A stretch of 64,000 nt of DNA from Anaerolinea thermolimosa (GTDB taxonomy: Bacteria > Chloroflexota > Anaerolineae > Anaerolineales > Anaerolineaceae). The notes beneath the pieces are model-generated. The model worked only from the letters and a program-made list of their open reading frames with translations, was not told where the DNA came from and did not search any database. The stretch covers positions 2,602,069 to 2,666,068 of the forward strand of contig NZ_DF967965.1 of assembly GCF_001050195.2 (NCBI RefSeq), read 5' to 3'. Positions 8,336 through 16,817 of the stretch are shown piece after piece. Position 1 is the first letter of the stretch. Every line of letters begins with the position of its first letter. The position numbers were made by a program, and so were the translations under genes.

Positions 8336-9864
8336 TTTTGCAATGCGGGCAAATTAATACCCCGCTCATCTACCCGGCGCACGCTTTCGATCCCAACCTG
8401 GAGCGCGTCCCACTTTACTTTTACATTCTCCGCGATCATCAAATTCATTCCTGGTGGCCTATCGCCTTGCCACTGGTTTCACTGCCTTTCTACAAAGCCT
8501 TTGGCTGGCTGGGGCTGTTCCTTCTCCCTGCCGCCGCGGGGACGCTGACAGCCTGGTTGAGCGGCATCCTGGCGCAAAAACTCAGCGGCTCTGTGCGGGT
8601 GTGGCGGCTGGCGATTGTACTCACCGGTTTGGCAACGCCGGTGGCATTTTACGCCACACGTTTCTGGGAGCACACCCTGAGCACCGCCGGAGTGCTGGGC
8701 GCTCTACTGAACATGCTGGAAGCGGACGAGCATCAACGAGCCCGCTCCGCTGTGCTTGCGGGTATCAGCGGTTCGCTGGCAGTATTCTTTCGCCCGGACT
8801 CCGCCTTCCTGCTCATAGGGTTTGGATTGGTATTGCTGGTGCGACGTCCCCGCCTTGCAATCCATACCGTCCTCAGTGCAGTGCTGACTTCTCTGCCATG
8901 GATGGTGTTGAACCTGTGGACGGCGGGACACCCGTTCGGTCCGACTTTTGGCAAACTATTGGAAGCCGATGCCTTTTCCGGCTGGCAAAAAGCCGGAGTA
9001 AAACTGCTGGCGTATGCCCTGTTTAACCCGCCCCGGGTTGATGCGTTCATCTTTCCCCGCTGGGCGCTTTGGACGGCAAGCCTCTCCCTCCTGGCAGGAG
9101 TGGCGCTCGCGTTTTTCCCGCGCCTGCGCTGGCTCTCGCTGACTGCCTTTGGCGGAGTAATTGGGGTTTGCGGGTGGGTAGCATTTCAACCAACCTGGTA
9201 TCAGGCGGTGCACGGCGCGGTACTGGCAGCGCCGCAGGTGCTTTTCGGGCTGTACTACCTGTTTCGCAAACAGGCATGGAAATCATCTGCTTTCTCTGCC
9301 ATGCTGGCGGCAAGCTTACTGGTGTACGGGGCGGTGTATCTCTGGCGGGCGTGGGTGGGGGCGGGCGGTTTGCAGTGGGGACCGCGCTACCTGCTCTCAT
9401 TCTATCCTTTGCTGGTGATTGCGGCTTTGCTGGAATTGCAAGCCTTGAGGCATGCAGAAAACCGCCGCCTGTACTCTGGTGCGCTGGCTTTGTTTGTAGT
9501 GGCGTCCCTTATTGGATTAAGCCTTTCGATCCGCGGCTTGCTCACCGCTCGACAACTCACCGAGTGGTACGCGAGGGGGAAAGAAGTGTTGTTGAATCTG
9601 GATGCTCCGCTGGTGTTGGAATGGCAGGGCTACGTTATGGATGTTCCTGATCTGTATCTGAGCGGAAAGGTAGTGACTATCCCCGCTCTGCCCGAGCCGC
9701 GCCAGCAGTGGGAGACCTTTCTTCGCGGGCAGGGGTACAATCATTATTACTCCGGCACCTTGTTGACGGTGGATAATGCTCCTCTGGAAGTAATTGCCGA
9801 ACGCCTGAAAGAGCATCCTTCAGGGGTGGTGATTACCCGCGTGGACCTGACGGGGAGGCCATGA
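8194..9864 (+). CDS. Polytopic membrane protein, GT-C glycosyltransferase-like
   Basis: 556 residues with about 10-12 hydrophobic segments. The first outer loop after the N-terminal membrane helix contains an acidic pair in WSLDEGGKYIY, as in ArnT/PMT-type GT-C enzymes that use a lipid-linked sugar at the outer membrane face. This supports, but does not prove, a glycosyltransferase role. The first 45-50 codons are AT-rich like the upstream gene and the rest is GC-rich, so the gene is a chimera at about 8335. No clear ribosome site precedes 8194; a second ATG at 8206 is possible. It overlaps the next gene by ATGA. Confidence 0.65.
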   Translation: MKILMRFFSFLFITLFLFVFYFLWASAFSKDVFWSLDEGGKYIYLQSILQCGQINTPLIYPAHAFDPNLERVPLYFYILRDHQIHSWWPIALPLVSLPFYKAFGWLGLFLLPAAAGTLTAWLSGILAQKLSGSVRVWRLAIVLTGLATPVAFYATRFWEHTLSTAGVLGALLNMLEADEHQRARSAVLAGISGSLAVFFRPDSAFLLIGFGLVLLVRRPRLAIHTVLSAVLTSLPWMVLNLWTAGHPFGPTFGKLLEADAFSGWQKAGVKLLAYALFNPPRVDAFIFPRWALWTASLSLLAGVALAFFPRLRWLSLTAFGGVIGVCGWVAFQPTWYQAVHGAVLAAPQVLFGLYYLFRKQAWKSSAFSAMLAASLLVYGAVYLWRAWVGAGGLQWGPRYLLSFYPLLVIAALLELQALRHAENRRLYSGALALFVVASLIGLSLSIRGLLTARQLTEWYARGKEVLLNLDAPLVLEWQGYVMDVPDLYLSGKVVTIPALPEPRQQWETFLRGQGYNHYYSGTLLTVDNAPLEVIAERLKEHPSGVVITRVDLTGRP

Positions 9865-10832
9865 CAAAAAGACACTCTTCTTCTGCTATGGGGCTGATTA
9901 TTCTCTCGCTGGCGCTGGCGCTGGGGTACATGTATTACCTCAATATCGAGAAGAACACCCTGGATATGCGCCTTGATTTGCACCGTCAGATTGTTCAAGG
10001 AAGCGCGCCCTCGCCTTACCAGTACCGCGTGCTGGTGCCTTTCCTTGCCGAGGGACTCTTTCGGGTGGAACGGCTCTTCTTTCCCGACTACCGCGCGTTT
10101 GCGCTTTCCTACATTGTACTTAACGTTGGGGCGCTTTTCCTGTGGCTGTGGGCGGGTTTTCGTCTGCTGAGGGTCTGGTATTGCACCGAGTACGCACTCA
10201 TCGGCACACTGTTTGTGGCGGCAGTGACGCCGCTGACCTTCTACGACCATTACTTTCAACCCTGGTCGTTCTGGGAAGCGTTTTTCTATCTTCTGGCACT
10301 GTTCCTTATGGTAAAGGGATATTGGGGTTGGCTGGCGGGAGTAGTTTTGCTGGCGTCGCTTAACCGCGAAACGGCGGTGCTGATTCTGCCGGCTTTTGCC
10401 CTCACCGTGCTGGCGGGAGAGCGCCTGCTCAACCTGCGCGGATGGCAATGGACATGCACCGGCTGGCTGGTGCTGTACTCCCTGCTCTGGGGCGGGGTGC
10501 TTTTATTACTGCGCTGGTTGCGTCCTGGTATGCCTCATGTGGAAACGTTGGCACAGATATGGCAATTCAATATCCAGCCCGCTCATTTGTTCAGGGCGGG
10601 GGTCCACTGGGGGCTCTTCCTGGGGGGATTCTGGTTGCTGGCGTTCCTGGCTTACCGCCGCGCGCCGCTGTTTCTTCAACGAGTGGCATGGGTACTAGGC
10701 ATTCATCTGCCATTGATCCTGGTATGGGGTTACTGGCAGGAAGTACGGATGTTGTTACCCCATATCTTCGTATTTGTCGGTTTGGGGCTGGCAGCGTTCC
10801 CTGAGGCGCTCAACCCTTCCCCCAATCTCTAG
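9861..10832 (+). CDS. Polytopic membrane protein of unknown function
   Basis: 323 residues with an N-terminal membrane helix and about seven more hydrophobic segments. PYQYRVLVPFLAEGLF (near 50-65), YDHYFQPWSFWEAFFY and LASLNRETAVLILPAF resemble motifs of poorly characterised GT-C-like membrane proteins in bacterial glycan clusters. It overlaps the upstream membrane protein by ATGA and ends the plus-strand arm of the locus, facing the convergent sugar-transferase gene. I infer a part in glycan synthesis or modification from position only. Confidence 0.6.
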   Translation: MTKRHSSSAMGLIILSLALALGYMYYLNIEKNTLDMRLDLHRQIVQGSAPSPYQYRVLVPFLAEGLFRVERLFFPDYRAFALSYIVLNVGALFLWLWAGFRLLRVWYCTEYALIGTLFVAAVTPLTFYDHYFQPWSFWEAFFYLLALFLMVKGYWGWLAGVVLLASLNRETAVLILPAFALTVLAGERLLNLRGWQWTCTGWLVLYSLLWGGVLLLLRWLRPGMPHVETLAQIWQFNIQPAHLFRAGVHWGLFLGGFWLLAFLAYRRAPLFLQRVAWVLGIHLPLILVWGYWQEVRMLLPHIFVFVGLGLAAFPEALNPSPNL

Positions 10833-10956
10833 CACCTGTCGCCGCAACAGAAAGCTCAGTCTGGCCATTACTTGCTCATAAATCAAAACCCATTTATCTC
10901 TTCATTTCACGGGCAGCCAATCTATCTTTCCACTCCCATCTTTCAAAAGCCAATAT
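10833..10956. other. Convergent intergenic spacer without visible features
   Basis: 124 bp between the ends of two converging gene sets. I see no reading frame, hairpin with T tract or repeat in it. Confidence 0.5.
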
Positions 10957-12366
10957 TCAATACGCTCCCTTGCCTTGCAAAACCACCCACACCGTACGGG
11001 CCAAAATTTTCAGATCCAACCAGAGGGAATAGTTCTGCACATAATAGAGGTCTTCATCGGTATGCAGGTGCATGGGTTTATCACTGCGCCCGTTGACCTG
11101 CCACCAGCCGGTGATTCCCTGAGGAACCGTAAAACGCCGTCTTTGCCAGAGATCATACCGCTCAACCAGTTCCGGCATCTCTGGCCGTGGACCCACCAGA
11201 CTCATTTCTCCGCGCAACACATTAAACAACTGAGGGAGTTCATCCAGGCTGGATCGCCGCAGGAAGCGCCCCACCCGGGTTACGCGCGGATCATCCGGCC
11301 GTTTATGGAGAATATGGCCTTCATCGTCCCTCCAGATTACCTGAGCCTGGAGTTTATCTGCACCTTGAACCATGGTACGGAATTTCATCATCCAGAATAT
11401 CCGTCCATTCTCTCCTACCCGCCGCGCCCGATACAAGACCGGCCCGGGGCTATCCAATCGGATCAGCAGAGCAATCAGGCCCATCAAGGGTAAAGCGAAT
11501 AGTAATAATAGAAGCGTTACTCCCAAATCAAAAGCACGCTTCACCATGCGCTGATATTCATTCAAAGCCGGAGCACGTAAATCAAGCATGGGTATTCCCG
11601 CAAATTCTTCAACCTTCGCCCGGTGTAACGTCAGCGAAAAATAATCTGGAATGACCCAGACCCTCACAGGCAAATCATGTAAAACATTAACGATCTCAGC
11701 CAATCGTTGATGTTCAGATCGGGGAAGGGCGATCACCACATCATCTACTCCATGCTCGATGATCACCCGACGAGACACATCCAGCGAACCAAAAATATCC
11801 GCATGATCGGCCTGACGTTGCCAGTCATCATCAAGAAATCCGACTACTCTCAAGCCAAGGGCGCTGTTGTCGCGTATATTCTTCTCCAATTCTCGGCCAG
11901 TTTCTCCAGCTCCCAAAATTAATACCTGGCGTATCCGAGAGTGTATGCCATTTTTTCTAAATACCACCCGTGCAAGCAACCGCCAGCTCAACAGCCAGCT
12001 ATATGCAGTTCCAGTGGCCATCAGGAATAAAAATCTTGAGACCTCACGGTACGTCAGGTAAAGAATTCCGGCCAGAGAAAAAGTAGCCAGTAATGATCCA
12101 AGCGTCAGGCCAGCGAATTCATCGGTAAAGCGAAAATTTTTTCGTCCATCATACACAGAAAACAACAGCAAAACACCTGCCCACAACAAAGGAAAAATTC
12201 CATAGAGACTCCAGGGCAACCTGACAGGCTCCAGAACTTTGAGGAAAGGTAAATAACCTGTCAGCGGTTCGCGCAACTCAGCAGCCAGAAAAAGCGCCGC
12301 ATCCACAAGCATCATATCCAGAACGATGGAAAAGAGGGCAAAGTTGACAGAAAAGCGCCGGAACAT
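10957..12366 (-). CDS. Undecaprenyl-phosphate sugar-1-phosphate transferase (WbaP/EpsL family)
   Basis: 469-residue polyprenol-phosphate sugar-phosphate transferase that would start glycan repeat synthesis by loading the first sugar phosphate on undecaprenyl phosphate. The N-terminal part has about four or five membrane segments. It is followed by a nucleotide-binding-like domain (RQVLILGAGETGRELEKNI, about 155-175), a re-entrant hydrophobic helix (near 275-300) and the catalytic core with KFRTM, RRSSLDELPQLFNVL and GEMSLVGPRP. I prefer the ATG at 12366, one base after the upstream stop. An ATG at 12393 would add nine residues and overlap the upstream gene. It is the last gene of the minus-strand operon. 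Confidence 0.9.
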   Translation of the reverse strand: MFRRFSVNFALFSIVLDMMLVDAALFLAAELREPLTGYLPFLKVLEPVRLPWSLYGIFPLLWAGVLLLFSVYDGRKNFRFTDEFAGLTLGSLLATFSLAGILYLTYREVSRFLFLMATGTAYSWLLSWRLLARVVFRKNGIHSRIRQVLILGAGETGRELEKNIRDNSALGLRVVGFLDDDWQRQADHADIFGSLDVSRRVIIEHGVDDVVIALPRSEHQRLAEIVNVLHDLPVRVWVIPDYFSLTLHRAKVEEFAGIPMLDLRAPALNEYQRMVKRAFDLGVTLLLLLFALPLMGLIALLIRLDSPGPVLYRARRVGENGRIFWMMKFRTMVQGADKLQAQVIWRDDEGHILHKRPDDPRVTRVGRFLRRSSLDELPQLFNVLRGEMSLVGPRPEMPELVERYDLWQRRRFTVPQGITGWWQVNGRSDKPMHLHTDEDLYYVQNYSLWLDLKILARTVWVVLQGKGAY

Positions 12367-12367
12367 G

Positions 12368-13180
12368 TTACAGTCTCTCGTGCCTAAACTCATCTTCCGG
12401 GTGTTTTGGGAGAATCCCCAAAATTTGGAGGAGAACCAGAATTGTAAATGAAGGAATGATATAAAAATACCGCTTCCATAATCGCTTAGGTTCGGTTAAT
12501 AATCTAAACAACCATTCGAGTCCCGAGCGTTGCATCCACAGAGGAGCCTGAGGTTTCACCCCTGCATGGAAATCAAACGCGGCTCCCACTCCTATCATGA
12601 CTGGAGTTGTAATTTCAGGGCGGTGTGCCGCCATCCACAGATCTTGTTTTGGGGTACCCAATCCAACCCAAAGAATATCCGCATTGGAGGCGTTAATTCG
12701 CTCCACAGCCCAATGATCCTCCTCCTCACTTAAAGGTCGAAAAGGCGGGGATTCCATTCCAGCCACTTTAAGTTCCGGAAATCGCCTTTTTAAATTACGA
12801 ACCAGCCTCTCAGGTACTCCCTCGGCTCCGCCATAAAAATAATGAGACCAACCTGTTTTCATAGAGCGTTCGCACACTGCCAAAAGCAAATCAGGCCCAT
12901 AAACCCGTGAGACCTGAGAGTATCCCTTGAAGCGCAGAAACCAGACTAATGGCATCCCATCGGGTGTCACTAAACCAGCCTGGTTTAGAGCTTTTTTTAC
13001 CTCTCGATTCTTCCAGGCTTCCATCACTCCATGCACACCAGTGGCACAAATGTAGTGCGGTTCTCGCTTCTGAATCCAGGTTTCAATTTCATGAAGAGCT
13101 ATCGCTGGGTTAATCGCACAAACATTGACCCCGAGTAAATCCTCACGAGAAATTCCGGGAGCCGGGTCTAGCGAAACCAT
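12368..13180 (-). CDS. WecG/TagA/CpsF family glycosyltransferase
   Basis: 270-residue GT26 enzyme. Relatives transfer N-acetylmannosamine or its uronic acid, or related sugars, to lipid-linked GlcNAc. The conserved core VTPDGMPLVWFLRFKG (about 73-90) and the family signature WVGLGTPKQDLWM (about 170-182) are present. The C-terminus carries a short hydrophobic tail (FTILVLLQILGIL) that could bind the membrane. It overlaps the upstream GT2 gene by 13 nt and is followed after one base by the initiating transferase, so the three are likely co-translated. Confidence 0.9.
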   Translation of the reverse strand: MVSLDPAPGISREDLLGVNVCAINPAIALHEIETWIQKREPHYICATGVHGVMEAWKNREVKKALNQAGLVTPDGMPLVWFLRFKGYSQVSRVYGPDLLLAVCERSMKTGWSHYFYGGAEGVPERLVRNLKRRFPELKVAGMESPPFRPLSEEEDHWAVERINASNADILWVGLGTPKQDLWMAAHRPEITTPVMIGVGAAFDFHAGVKPQAPLWMQRSGLEWLFRLLTEPKRLWKRYFYIIPSFTILVLLQILGILPKHPEDEFRHERL

Positions 13181-14127
13181 TCTAATAACTCCTCCCCAGA
13201 AACTCGTCTCCGCCTCATAATTTCATGTCGCCATTGCTTTGCATTAGGAATAAGCTGTCTGATTCTGGTAAAGCCCCTTAAAGAAGTCTGCTCGAATAAC
13301 AACATATATCCTAAAATCTGTAAATCGTACCATAAGATTGGAAGCCAATCTCTCCTCCAACCTTCCGGTGTTTCATTTTTTAGGAGTAAAAGATATCGGT
13401 TTTTAACCGCTTCTTGTCTGATCTCACATGCCATACCCTTCCGCCGTCCTGGCCGAAAAGAGCGCCGATGATATCCAATGGCCTTTGGAGTATACATGGC
13501 CCGCCAACCTAACAAACGGGCTCTCCACGCAAGATCTACATCCTCCTTATGGGCGAAAAACGTTTCATCAAAGTATTCTCCAAAAACCTTTATGTCTTCA
13601 AGCATATCCCGTCGGTATAAGGGTGCAGCCCCATCAACTCCAAACACCTCTGTTTCCAGGTCATACTGCCCCACATCTACCTGCCGATGCCCGCGAAGGT
13701 ATTGCCTCCTCCTGCGATCCATAAACAGCCCTGTTGTGTCAATCTTATTCATACTATCCGAGTCAACCAGCATCAATTTTCCCCCTGACATCCCAATATT
13801 TTTATCTTTGCTGCACATTTCCAGCATACTTTCGATGTAATTTGCCTCTAATCTCACATCAGGGTTGAGAGGAAGATAATACTCCCCACGAGCAAGACGG
13901 ATAGCCTGGTTGTGCCCTTTACAAAAACCTTCATTCCTGGAATTGACTATTATTTTAGCTTGCGCAAACCTGCTTCGAATTAAGTCCACAGAACCGTCTG
14001 TAGAACCGTTATCTACAATAATCAGCTCAAATGGAACAGTTTGCCTTGCTAACCCATCCAGGCAGTCAGGTAAATCTCGTAAGCTATTCCAGGAAACAAT
14101 GCCGACAGAAACCAGGGAGTATCCCAT
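13168..14127 (-). CDS. Glycosyltransferase family 2 protein (rhamnosyltransferase-like)
   Basis: 319-residue GT-A fold enzyme. VSVGIVSWNSLRDLPDCLDG is the nucleotide-sugar binding start, IIVDNGSTDGSVDLI follows (about 36-50), and the LPLNPDVRL motif supplies the metal-binding aspartate. A catalytic-loop HKEDVDLAWR (near 190) is typical of RfbF/WbbL-type rhamnosyltransferases. The order and short spacing place it in the minus-strand operon between a GT4 and the WecG-like enzyme. Rhamnose as donor is a family-based guess. Confidence 0.85.
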   Translation of the reverse strand: MGYSLVSVGIVSWNSLRDLPDCLDGLARQTVPFELIIVDNGSTDGSVDLIRSRFAQAKIIVNSRNEGFCKGHNQAIRLARGEYYLPLNPDVRLEANYIESMLEMCSKDKNIGMSGGKLMLVDSDSMNKIDTTGLFMDRRRRQYLRGHRQVDVGQYDLETEVFGVDGAAPLYRRDMLEDIKVFGEYFDETFFAHKEDVDLAWRARLLGWRAMYTPKAIGYHRRSFRPGRRKGMACEIRQEAVKNRYLLLLKNETPEGWRRDWLPILWYDLQILGYMLLFEQTSLRGFTRIRQLIPNAKQWRHEIMRRRRVSGEELLEWFR

Positions 14128-14131
14128 CTCT

Positions 14132-15313
14132 CTATCCCATGAGAGCTTCTACCAGTTGCAGAAGTTTTTGTTGTTCTGTTTCTGCGTTTAAAAATCGCCT
14201 GGCTTGCATAGCAGCCTGTTTCATCTGGTTAATCTGATTGACCGATAGAGCATTCAGCGCGGCTGCAACTTTTTCTGGCTCTTCTGTTTCTGCAACCACA
14301 CCACACGAAAATTGATGGATCAGCCTCGCCATTTCTGGCATAGGCCCAACACATACCGGCAGACAGGCAGATAAGTACTCAAAAAATTTATTTGGTAATG
14401 AGTACCGTAAACTGTATCCCTTTGAAGGAATGACAAAAATCCCCATATCATATTGGTTCAGTACCTCAGCCAAATCGCTTGGCGGAACGAAATCTCGAAA
14501 GAAAACCCTACCGGGGGCAATCTGTTTTGCGATTTTTTCTAGAAACCGACGATATTGAACATTCCCTCCCAGGAGAAATGTCAAGGTAAATCGCCGATCA
14601 AGGTATCCAACAATTTCGATCATTCTTTCAAGCTGTCGCTCCGGTGAGGCATAACCATGATGGACCAATTTCACTTCGTTTTCCAATGTAGGTTTAAAAG
14701 AAACACGTTCATTCAGTTTCGGAGCATTCATAACTACAATGGGATTGATACCAAATTCGTTATGATAACGATGAGCAACTGAAGGGTTAACTACAATCGT
14801 AGCATCAGCCTCAGATAGGTATCTTTGAAATTGATATTCAATCATAGGTTGATACAGGTGTTTCAGCCAGCCTCGATCTGTAAACTCATCCAGAGCGTAC
14901 TCATGTAAGTCCAGAATGATTTTTGAGGACCGTTTTGTTTTATACTGTGAGGCAACTGGCATTGACCACCAGTTATTGGCGAGCACCAGATCCACATCGA
15001 GACTATTTAAAATTTCGAGGGCTTTTCGATGTCCTGGACGATACCAATACCAATACTCATATCCCCAACGCGGTAAAAATCGGCCAATTGAAAGAAAAAA
15101 TGCCGTCATTAATACTCTCGGCAACTTTGGAGCCGAAAGAGAGCCGACTATATGGATTGCACTCGCAGGTAAAGCTTCAATTTCTTGTTGCGAACCATAG
15201 GCTATCACATGCATAGGAGATCTACATCCGAGTGTCTGAATTTGTCTTAAAACTCGGGAATGAATTTGTAAATCGATACTTCCTAAGGACAAAAAAGCTA
15301 TCTTTTTTTTCAT
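14132..15313 (-). CDS. Glycosyltransferase (GT4-like)
   Basis: 393-residue GT-B enzyme. The N-terminal domain holds KIAFLSLGSIDLQIHSRVLRQ and DVDLVLANNWWSMPVA. The C-terminal domain has VHHGYASPERQLERMIEIV and GYSLRYSLPNKFFEYLSACLP, in which N-K-F-F-E-Y-L is the usual donor-binding helix. It lies 4 nt upstream of the GT2 gene and about 13 nt after the flippase gene. AT content is a little above the flanking oxidoreductase region but not as extreme as in 5360-8335. Sugar specificity is unknown. Confidence 0.8.
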   Translation of the reverse strand: MKKKIAFLSLGSIDLQIHSRVLRQIQTLGCRSPMHVIAYGSQQEIEALPASAIHIVGSLSAPKLPRVLMTAFFLSIGRFLPRWGYEYWYWYRPGHRKALEILNSLDVDLVLANNWWSMPVASQYKTKRSSKIILDLHEYALDEFTDRGWLKHLYQPMIEYQFQRYLSEADATIVVNPSVAHRYHNEFGINPIVVMNAPKLNERVSFKPTLENEVKLVHHGYASPERQLERMIEIVGYLDRRFTLTFLLGGNVQYRRFLEKIAKQIAPGRVFFRDFVPPSDLAEVLNQYDMGIFVIPSKGYSLRYSLPNKFFEYLSACLPVCVGPMPEMARLIHQFSCGVVAETEEPEKVAAALNALSVNQINQMKQAAMQARRFLNAETEQQKLLQLVEALMG

Positions 15314-15326
15314 ATTTTCCTGGTTC

Positions 15327-16817
15327 CTACGGCTTCCGCTCGGTGATATTAAAACGAAACAGCCAGAGAATTCTTTTAATCATCGCTTTCCGGTTTTCTT
15401 TACCCAGCAAAAACACCCCAAGAGTGATCATTACAGGAACCCAGATCACAATACTGAAAAAATAAGCCGTTCCTTCCAACCGCAAGAGGAACAAAGCGGT
15501 CAACATTATCACCCCTAAAAAATACAGAATAAGGCCTCCTGTTATTCCCGATGATATCCCGCGCTTTTTCATAAAAAAGCCCATCATTCCAGCCAGAAGT
15601 GTAAAGGAAAGAATATAAGCATACATTGCACCTTCAATCTCCCACCAGGGTATAAACAGGCGAGAAAGCCCGGTAAAAATAAAACCCCAGAGAAGGTTGA
15701 ATACCGTCAGAGACCAAATATATCCCTTTCCGGTTAGAATAGCCGAAAAAATCGACGTAGTCATTGCCATTGGAATAGAAGCAATGGAATAAAGGAAAAC
15801 AGCATAAGCTGCCGCGAGGTAATGGGTTCCAAAAAGAGCAGGAATCAAAGCTCTAGCTATCACACCTATTACCATTCCAACCACAAAACTCAGAAACCAG
15901 CTTATTTGAAGGTAGTTTTGGAATTCCTCTCTTTTTCCCTCAGATTCGGAAGACATGATTGGCAAGAGAGGAACACTCATGGCTACCGGAATAAACAAAA
16001 CCACCTGTCCCAGTGAGCGAGCAATGTACATCCACCCTACCTGCTCAAGGTGAGACGAATATTTTTTAAGAAGAATATCTCCTACCCAATAAAAACCATA
16101 CACTGAAATTACAGTCAGAAATAAAGGGAATGCAAATTTTAAAATTTCCTTAATGGTTTCTGCATTTAGTGAAGCCATTTTCTTTCTGAATCCACCAAAC
16201 CCGATCACTTTCCAGAGTACAAGGAATGAAATGATAAAGGAGATGACTCCTTCTACAAAAAACGCCATAGCAACCCCAATCACTGAAAAGCGATTCACCA
16301 AAAGAACCATTAAGCCCAATCCAAGCAACGAATCTATGATTTCCAGCGCGCTTCGTTGATAATAAAGGGAAAATCCTTGAAGCAAAGACATATTAATCGC
16401 AAACAGAGATTGAAAAAAAACAGCTCCCCCCATCCAGCGAATGGGTTGGCCAAGCAACGGCTCTTGATAAACCCGGGAAGCAATAAAGTGAGCCAGTAGA
16501 TACACTCCCGCACCCACCATTAAAGCAAAACAACCCACCAAGAAATAAAGGTTTACAACAAATTTTGTTATATCACTATGCCTGCTCCGTAACGAAGCGA
16601 TATACTTTGCAGAAGTTGCCGGAAAACCAAAAATCGCTAGATTCAATACAAAATAAAAAAAAGAAAATAACAGTGAAAATAAACCAAAATCCAGGGCAGA
16701 GAGCAATCTTGCCACAAGAATAGTGCGAAATAAATTGAGCCCTTTGGCAAAAACAAGGCTAAATAAGGAGATTAATGTCCCGTTGATCATCTGGGATGCA
16801 AAGGTTTTGGTGTTCAC
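15327..16817 (-). CDS. Polysaccharide flippase (Wzx/MATE-like)
   Basis: 496-residue membrane protein with 12-14 predicted segments, of the polysaccharide transporter family that flips undecaprenyl-linked repeat units. Family features are QMINGTLISLFSLVFAKGLN at the N-terminus and a central GWMYIARSLGQVVLFIPVAMS stretch. I chose GTG at 16817: it overlaps the ligase stop as GTGA and is preceded by GGAAGGA. The ATG at 16841 would add eight residues and include that ribosome site. Together with the ligase-like gene it suggests a Wzx/Wzy-type route next to the Wzm/Wzt route. Confidence 0.85.
   Translation of the reverse strand: MNTKTFASQMINGTLISLFSLVFAKGLNLFRTILVARLLSALDFGLFSLLFSFFYFVLNLAIFGFPATSAKYIASLRSRHSDITKFVVNLYFLVGCFALMVGAGVYLLAHFIASRVYQEPLLGQPIRWMGGAVFFQSLFAINMSLLQGFSLYYQRSALEIIDSLLGLGLMVLLVNRFSVIGVAMAFFVEGVISFIISFLVLWKVIGFGGFRKKMASLNAETIKEILKFAFPLFLTVISVYGFYWVGDILLKKYSSHLEQVGWMYIARSLGQVVLFIPVAMSVPLLPIMSSESEGKREEFQNYLQISWFLSFVVGMVIGVIARALIPALFGTHYLAAAYAVFLYSIASIPMAMTTSIFSAILTGKGYIWSLTVFNLLWGFIFTGLSRLFIPWWEIEGAMYAYILSFTLLAGMMGFFMKKRGISSGITGGLILYFLGVIMLTALFLLRLEGTAYFFSIVIWVPVMITLGVFLLGKENRKAMIKRILWLFRFNITERKP

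Noticed and set aside
9747-10448. Minus-strand frame of 233 codons opposite the polytopic membrane proteins
   Set aside because: Low-complexity Q/R/K-rich translation without a recognisable domain; a shadow of the two coupled membrane-protein genes.
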